The translations under genes and the position numbers were made by a program. 17,185 bases of DNA, from the NCBI RefSeq assembly GCF_946221145.1, contig NZ_CAMIOH010000052.1, positions 1-17,185 of the forward strand, read 5' to 3'. The notes under the pieces are model-generated. The model made no database searches and was not told the DNA's origin. It saw nothing but the letters and a program-made list of their open reading frames with translations. Source of the DNA: an uncultured Paracoccus sp. (GTDB lineage Bacteria; Pseudomonadota; Alphaproteobacteria; Rhodobacterales; Rhodobacteraceae). Every line of letters begins with the position of its first letter. Position 1 is the first letter of the stretch. Below, piece after piece: positions 13,999-17,185 of the stretch.

Positions 13999-14879
13999 GG
14001 CGCGACCGCCTTGCGCTGAGCCTCGCCCGCCATCGTGGCCTGGCCCGAGGACAGGCGGCGGATCACGCGGTCCAGGACGCGTTCGGACAGCCAGGTCATC
14101 AGCAGGTAAAAGACCAGCACGACCAGGAAATAATACAGCCGCCAGTCCGGATGCGGATAGGCAAAGGAACTGGTCTTGGCGCCGCCCAGTTCACGCGCCC
14201 AATAGACAATGTCCTCGATCCCCAGCAGGAACAGCAGCGGCGTGGCCTTGATCAGGATCATCCACAGATTCGACAGCCCGGGCAGGGCATAGGTCCACAT
14301 CTGCGGCACCAGGATCCGGCGCGAGATCTGGCGCGGGGTCATGCCGTAAGCCTCGGCCGTTTCCAGTTGCGCGCGGGGAACCGCCTGCATCGCGCCGTAC
14401 AGCACATTGGCCGCGAAGGCCCCGAAGACCACCGAAAAGGCAATCACCGCCAGCGTCATCGCATAGATGTCGTGGACCCATTCGGGGCTGCTGGACAGGG
14501 GCAGCTTGGCCGCCGCGCAGACCACGAAATCATTGCCCTGCCGCACCGGTGCGTCGCTGTCGCACAGCGCCTTGTGGCGCAGCCATTCCAGCCCCTGGTC
14601 CAGGGCGATCGGCACAAACAGGAAGAAGATGATGTCGGGCACCCCCCGCACCATCGACGTGTAAATCCGGCCCAGCCAGCGGACCGGCGCGATTCGCGAC
14701 CGCGACGCCATCGCGCCGCCAAAGCCGAACAGCAATGCGATGGGCGCGGTGATCGCCAGCAGCAGCAGGACCACTCCGAAGCTGGCATAGAACAGCATAT
14801 GCGTGCCGGTCGTCAGATAGCACGACAACCACGCAAAGCCGTCCAGCACCGATGGGTCGCTGCAATAGGAAAACATCAT
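13995..14879 (-). CDS. Polar amino acid ABC transporter permease (HisQ/ArtQ type)
   Basis: This is the partner permease of the same importer. The 294-residue product has a hydrophobic helix at about 30-55, the RGVPDIIFFLFVP motif (78-90), and the EAA loop QLETAEAYGM...ILVP (about 171-192). Between the RGVPD helix and the next helix is a hydrophilic segment (about residues 95-135, with Cys106 and Cys121) that is longer than I expect for HisQ-type permeases and looks like an extra extracytoplasmic loop. The start is ATG at 14879 or the adjacent ATG at 14876, with GGGACGG upstream. It lies 42 bases after the binding-protein gene and overlaps the next permease by four bases. Confidence 0.9.
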   Translation of the reverse strand: MMFSYCSDPSVLDGFAWLSCYLTTGTHMLFYASFGVVLLLLAITAPIALLFGFGGAMASRSRIAPVRWLGRIYTSMVRGVPDIIFFLFVPIALDQGLEWLRHKALCDSDAPVRQGNDFVVCAAAKLPLSSSPEWVHDIYAMTLAVIAFSVVFGAFAANVLYGAMQAVPRAQLETAEAYGMTPRQISRRILVPQMWTYALPGLSNLWMILIKATPLLFLLGIEDIVYWARELGGAKTSSFAYPHPDWRLYYFLVVLVFYLLMTWLSERVLDRVIRRLSSGQATMAGEAQRKAVAP

Positions 14880-14894
14880 CCGTCCCGAAAGGGG

Positions 14895-14912
14895 CCGCGG
14901 GTCGCCCCGCAG
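14895..14912 (-). other. Intercistronic hairpin between binding-protein and permease genes
   Basis: On the minus strand CTGCGGG (14912-14906) pairs with CCCGCGG (14901-14895), including one G-T pair, around the GNRA loop GCGA. It begins 9 bases after the binding-protein stop and has no T-tract. Such stem-loops often protect the upstream mRNA so that the periplasmic binding protein is made in excess over the permeases. Confidence 0.5.
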
Positions 14913-14921
14913 CCCGCCGCA

Positions 14922-15647
14922 TCATTCATAGGTCTGCGCGTCGTCGCCGAAATGCTTCTTGATCATCGTGTTCAGGCTGCCATCCGCCTTCATCGCGGTG
15001 ATGGCCGCGTCCAGTTTCTCGCGCAGTTCGGTGTCGGACTGGCGCAGGCCGACGCCGATGCCCTCGTCCAGCTTGACCTGTTCGCCCACGAAGACCAGAT
15101 CGCTGCTATCCTCGACAAAGGGGCGCATCACCTCGTGATCGCCAAAGCCCGCATCGGCCTCGCCATTGCGGACGGCGGCCAGAACCTGGTCGATGTTCGG
15201 GAATTCCAGCATCGTCGCGCCGGTCTCGGCGATATAGGACGCCTGCACGGTGCCGGTCTGCACCGCGACAACGCCGCCTTCCAGATCGACGCCGTCCTGC
15301 AACGCGACATAGGACGACGGCGCCGGCGGCAGGTAATCCTGGGTAAAGGCGATGACGGCCTTGCGTTCCTCGTTGATGCTCATCGCGGCCATGATCGTGT
15401 CATAGTTCGACGATACAAGGTTCGGGATGATCGAATCCCAGTCGTTCTTGACCCAGGTGCAGGTCAGTTCGGCGCGCGTGCACAGCTCGTCGCCCAGTTC
15501 GCGTTCGAAACCGGCGACCTCGCCCGCCTCGTTGATGAAGTTGTACGGGGGATAGGCGCCCTCGGTTCCCATGCGGACGGTCGTCTGGGCCATCCCCATG
15601 CCCGCGGTCAGCGCCAGGGCGGTCGCGGCGATCAGCAGTTTCTTCAT
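14922..15647 (-). CDS. Periplasmic amino-acid-binding protein (SBP family 3)
   Basis: This is the solute-binding component of the importer. The 241-residue product has a clear signal peptide (MKKLLIAATALALTAGMGMA, cleavage expected before QTTV). The SBP_bac_3 fold follows: VRMGTEGAYPPYNFINEAGE, GFERELGDELC, NDWDSIIPNLVSSNYDTIMAAMSINEERKAVIAFTQDY, VAVQTGT and DAGFGDHEVM. The overall pattern (GTEGAYPPYNF, NxERK, aromatic and acidic pocket residues) is like the lysine/arginine/ornithine/histidine/octopine group. Two cysteines (LCTRAELTC) may form a disulfide, as in LAO- and HisJ-type proteins. The ribosome-binding site AGGAGAG is strong. The ATPase gene lies 28 bases upstream, the first permease 42 bases downstream. 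The substrate is inferred only at the level of polar, probably cationic, amino acids. Confidence 0.92.
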   Translation of the reverse strand: MKKLLIAATALALTAGMGMAQTTVRMGTEGAYPPYNFINEAGEVAGFERELGDELCTRAELTCTWVKNDWDSIIPNLVSSNYDTIMAAMSINEERKAVIAFTQDYLPPAPSSYVALQDGVDLEGGVVAVQTGTVQASYIAETGATMLEFPNIDQVLAAVRNGEADAGFGDHEVMRPFVEDSSDLVFVGEQVKLDEGIGVGLRQSDTELREKLDAAITAMKADGSLNTMIKKHFGDDAQTYE

Positions 15648-15675
15648 CGGGTCGTCTCTCCTGTTGGTCGTTTTT

Positions 15676-16470
15676 TCAATGCGCCGAGGCGCTGAGGAAC
15701 TGGCGCAGCCGGTCGGTCCGGGGGGCGCCGAACACCTGGTCCGGGGGGCCTTCCTCGGCGATCAGGCCCTGATGCAGGAACACCACGTGGTCGCTGACAT
15801 CGGCGGCCAGCCGCATGTCGTGGGTCACGATGATCATGGTCCGGCTTTCGGCGGCCAGATCCTTGATGACGCGCACGACCTCCTGCTGCAATTCGGGGTC
15901 GAGCGCGCTTGTCGGTTCATCGAACAGCAGGGCCTTGGGCTGCATGCACAGGGCGCGGGCGATGGCGGCGCGCTGTTGCTGGCCGCCCGACAGTTGCGCG
16001 GGCCAGGCATCGGCCTTGTCGCCGATGCCCACCTTGGCCAGCAGCGTGCGGGCGCGGGCCTCGACCTGTGCGCGGTCTTCGCGCAATACCGTCACCGGGG
16101 CCTCCATCACGTTTTGCAGGATCGTCATGTGGGACCACAGGTTGAACTGCTGGAACACCATCGACAGGTTGGTGCGGAACCGCATGACCTGGGCGCGGTC
16201 GGCGGGCACACGGCCCATGCCCTGCCCCCTCCACCGCACGGATTCGCCTTCAAAGGCGATGTCGCCGGCCTGGCTGTTTTCCAGCAGGTTGCAACAGCGC
16301 AGCAGCGTGGATTTTCCCGACCCCGAAGATCCGATCAGGCTGACGACATGGCCCCGCGGCGCGGTCAGCGACACGCCCTTCAACACCTCGACCGTGCCAT
16401 AGGCCTTGTGCAGTCCCCGGATCTGAATCACGGGCGCGGTGTCGTTCGGGGCGGCATTGTCGTTCATCAT
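15676..16470 (-). CDS. Polar amino acid ABC transporter ATP-binding protein (HisP/GlnQ type)
   Basis: This is the ATPase that powers the importer on the cytoplasmic side. The 264-residue product contains Walker A GSSGSGKST (47-55), Q-loop MVFQQFNLWSHMT, signature LSGGQQQR (160-167), Walker B LLFDEPTSALDPE (181-193) and the H-loop VTHD (His217). The SVRWRGQGMGRV insertion before the Q-loop occurs in HisP-like proteins. The frame is open upstream to a TTG at 16521, but that lies inside the hairpin at 16517-16544 and the extra residues are not family-like, so ATG 16470 (or the adjacent ATG at 16467) is preferred. It is the first gene of the five-gene importer-ligase unit; 80 bases separate it from purS. 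Confidence 0.92.
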   Translation of the reverse strand: MMNDNAAPNDTAPVIQIRGLHKAYGTVEVLKGVSLTAPRGHVVSLIGSSGSGKSTLLRCCNLLENSQAGDIAFEGESVRWRGQGMGRVPADRAQVMRFRTNLSMVFQQFNLWSHMTILQNVMEAPVTVLREDRAQVEARARTLLAKVGIGDKADAWPAQLSGGQQQRAAIARALCMQPKALLFDEPTSALDPELQQEVVRVIKDLAAESRTMIIVTHDMRLAADVSDHVVFLHQGLIAEEGPPDQVFGAPRTDRLRQFLSASAH

Positions 16471-16516
16471 CGGCGCATTGGGCGATAATTCCGGCGCCTT
16501 TGCAACGGGGTCCGCA

Positions 16517-16544
16517 GGCAACCTGTCGAAAACGAGAGGTTGCC
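16517..16544 (-). terminator. Strong hairpin after purS (terminator or attenuator)
   Basis: GGCAACCT (16517-16524) and AGGTTGCC (16537-16544) form a perfect 8-bp stem; above a G-G mismatch, TCG and CGA add three pairs around an AAAA loop on the plus strand (TTTT on the transcript). It starts 6 bases after the purS stop on the minus strand. No T-tract follows, so it may be an imperfect terminator that separates the purine genes from the importer operon. Confidence 0.6.
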
Positions 16545-16550
16545 GCTACG

Positions 16551-16802
16551 TCAGACGATCTCGACCGCGTATTTCTCGATCACGGTGTTCGCCAGCAGGC
16601 CTTCGCACATCTTCTCGACCTCGGCGCGGGCGGATGCGGCATCCGTCGCGTCCAGGTCCAGTTCGATCAGCTTGCCCTGCCGGACGCCCGTGACGCCCTG
16701 ATGGCCCAGACCGCCAAGCGCGTGGCGGATCGCCTCGCCCTGCGGATCCAGGACACCGTCCTTCAGCATGATCGTGACCCGGGCTTTGAGGGGGGCTTTC
16801 AT
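16551..16802 (-). CDS. purS: Phosphoribosylformylglycinamidine synthase subunit PurS
   Basis: PurS is the small subunit of the three-part FGAM synthase (PurS-PurQ-PurL) in purine synthesis; it helps PurQ-derived ammonia reach PurL. The 83-residue product matches the family size and text: KARVTIMLKDGVLDPQGEAIRHALGGLGH, then VRQGKLIELDLD, and the C-terminal EVEKMCEGLLANTVIEKYAVEI. Two ATGs are close together (16808 and 16802). The AAGGA at 16811-16815 sits 7 bases before the second but only 2 before the first, favouring 16802. The gene begins 11 bases after the purC stop, consistent with co-transcription. purQ is not the next gene downstream; an amino-acid importer follows instead. Confidence 0.95.
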   Translation of the reverse strand: MKAPLKARVTIMLKDGVLDPQGEAIRHALGGLGHQGVTGVRQGKLIELDLDATDAASARAEVEKMCEGLLANTVIEKYAVEIV

Positions 16803-16813
16803 CGGCATGTCCT

Positions 16814-17185
16814 TCAATTGATCGCGGTCGGTTTCAGGCTGGTGGTGTTGGCGGGCATCAGGCCCAGGCGCCGCGCGACCTCGGTATAGGCGTCGGTCAG
16901 GTTGCCCAGATCGCGGCGGAACACGTCCTTGTCCAGCTTCTGCCCGGTCTTCACGTCCCACAGGCGGCAGCTGTCGGGGCTGATCTCGTCCGCGACGATC
17001 AGGCGCATGAAATCGTTGTCCCAGACGCGACCGATCTCGATCTTGAAGTCGATCAGCTTGATGCCGACGCCATAGAACACACCGGACAGGAAGTCGTTGA
17101 CGCGCAGCGCCAGCGACACGATGTCGTCCAGATCCTGCTGCGTGGCCCAGCCAAAGGCGATGATGTATTCTTCGCTGACCATCGG
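16814..17185 (-). CDS. purC: SAICAR synthetase PurC, C-terminal half (5' end outside window)
   Basis: PurC joins aspartate to CAIR in de novo purine synthesis. About 123 residues are visible, half of the usual ~253. The frame is open to the last base, so the gene begins beyond 17185; the ATG at 17182 is an internal methionine (PMVSEEYIIAFGWA). The conserved middle of the family is clear: SLALRVNDFLSGVFYGVGIKLIDFKIEIGR, then IVADEISPDSCRLWD and KLDKDVFRRDLG, the part that forms the aspartate/ATP site. The product ends in SLKPTAIN. purS follows after 11 bases. Confidence 0.95.
   Translation of the reverse strand, partial: PMVSEEYIIAFGWATQQDLDDIVSLALRVNDFLSGVFYGVGIKLIDFKIEIGRVWDNDFMRLIVADEISPDSCRLWDVKTGQKLDKDVFRRDLGNLTDAYTEVARRLGLMPANTTSLKPTAIN

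Noticed and set aside
13929..15695. A 588-codon plus-strand frame opposite the permease and binding-protein genes
   Set aside because: It is antisense to two conserved transporter genes and has no recognisable domain.
16471..16521. N-terminal extension of the ABC ATPase from a TTG start
   Set aside because: The TTG lies inside the post-purS hairpin, has no good ribosome-binding site, and the extra 17 residues are not typical of the family.
16480..16525. Possible sigma-54 (nitrogen-controlled) promoter before the importer operon
   Set aside because: The GG and GC pairs near the GTTGCA element are 8 bases apart instead of the required 10, so the consensus is not met.

Overview
The window is a GC-rich chromosomal segment. 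It looks like an alphaproteobacterium of the Rhodobacteraceae (Paracoccus/Rhodobacter-like). Supporting this are a 318-residue Mcl1-type malyl-CoA/beta-methylmalyl-CoA lyase, the alphaproteobacterial families TIGR02186 and DUF2585, the surE-pcm-LysM/M23 order, and GC-rich palindromes near gene ends. The assignment rests on family recognition, not on a search. I count 19 protein genes: 17 complete and two cut by the window ends. I see no rRNA, tRNA, transposase, phage gene or CRISPR array.

Layout. 1-427 (-): 5' part of an Ala-rich, membrane-anchored protein; its first 72 bases form a perfect inverted repeat that may be an assembly artefact. 627-4168 (+): aminopeptidase N and a PlsC-type acyltransferase that overlap by one base. 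4169-4266: two strong hairpins between convergent genes. 4267-5127 (-): D-amino-acid aminotransferase, divergent from mcl1 (5280-6236, +). 6252-8606 (-): a tightly packed set of TauE/SafE permease, TIGR02186 secreted/anchored protein and DUF2585 membrane protein, the last ending in a 15-bp tandem repeat. 8779-11442 (+): surE, pcm and an NlpD-like lipoprotein, followed by a small PRC-barrel gene (11508-11804). 11811-11838: a textbook bidirectional terminator. 11838-16470 (-): a polar-amino-acid ABC importer (ATPase, binding protein, two permeases) ending in a glutamine-synthetase-like ligase. 16551-17185 (-): purS and the 3' half of purC.

Functional reading. The largest unit is the importer-ligase operon. 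All four importer parts are present, and a PuuA/GlnA-like enzyme sits 4 bases after the last permease, so uptake of a cationic amino acid or amine followed by gamma-glutamylation is the natural hypothesis; the substrate cannot be read from sequence. mcl1 points to the ethylmalonyl-CoA pathway for C2 assimilation. surE-pcm-nlpD is a widely conserved stress/maintenance and cell-envelope set. The TauE-TIGR02186-DUF2585 trio is the least understood part: compactly arranged, all membrane or exported, and without assigned function for two of three members.

Most genes look like ordinary core or near-core genes. I do not see a clearly novel defence or mobile system. The points most worth checking are the terminal inverted repeat, the importer-ligase pairing, the TauE-linked trio, and the purC-purS junction.
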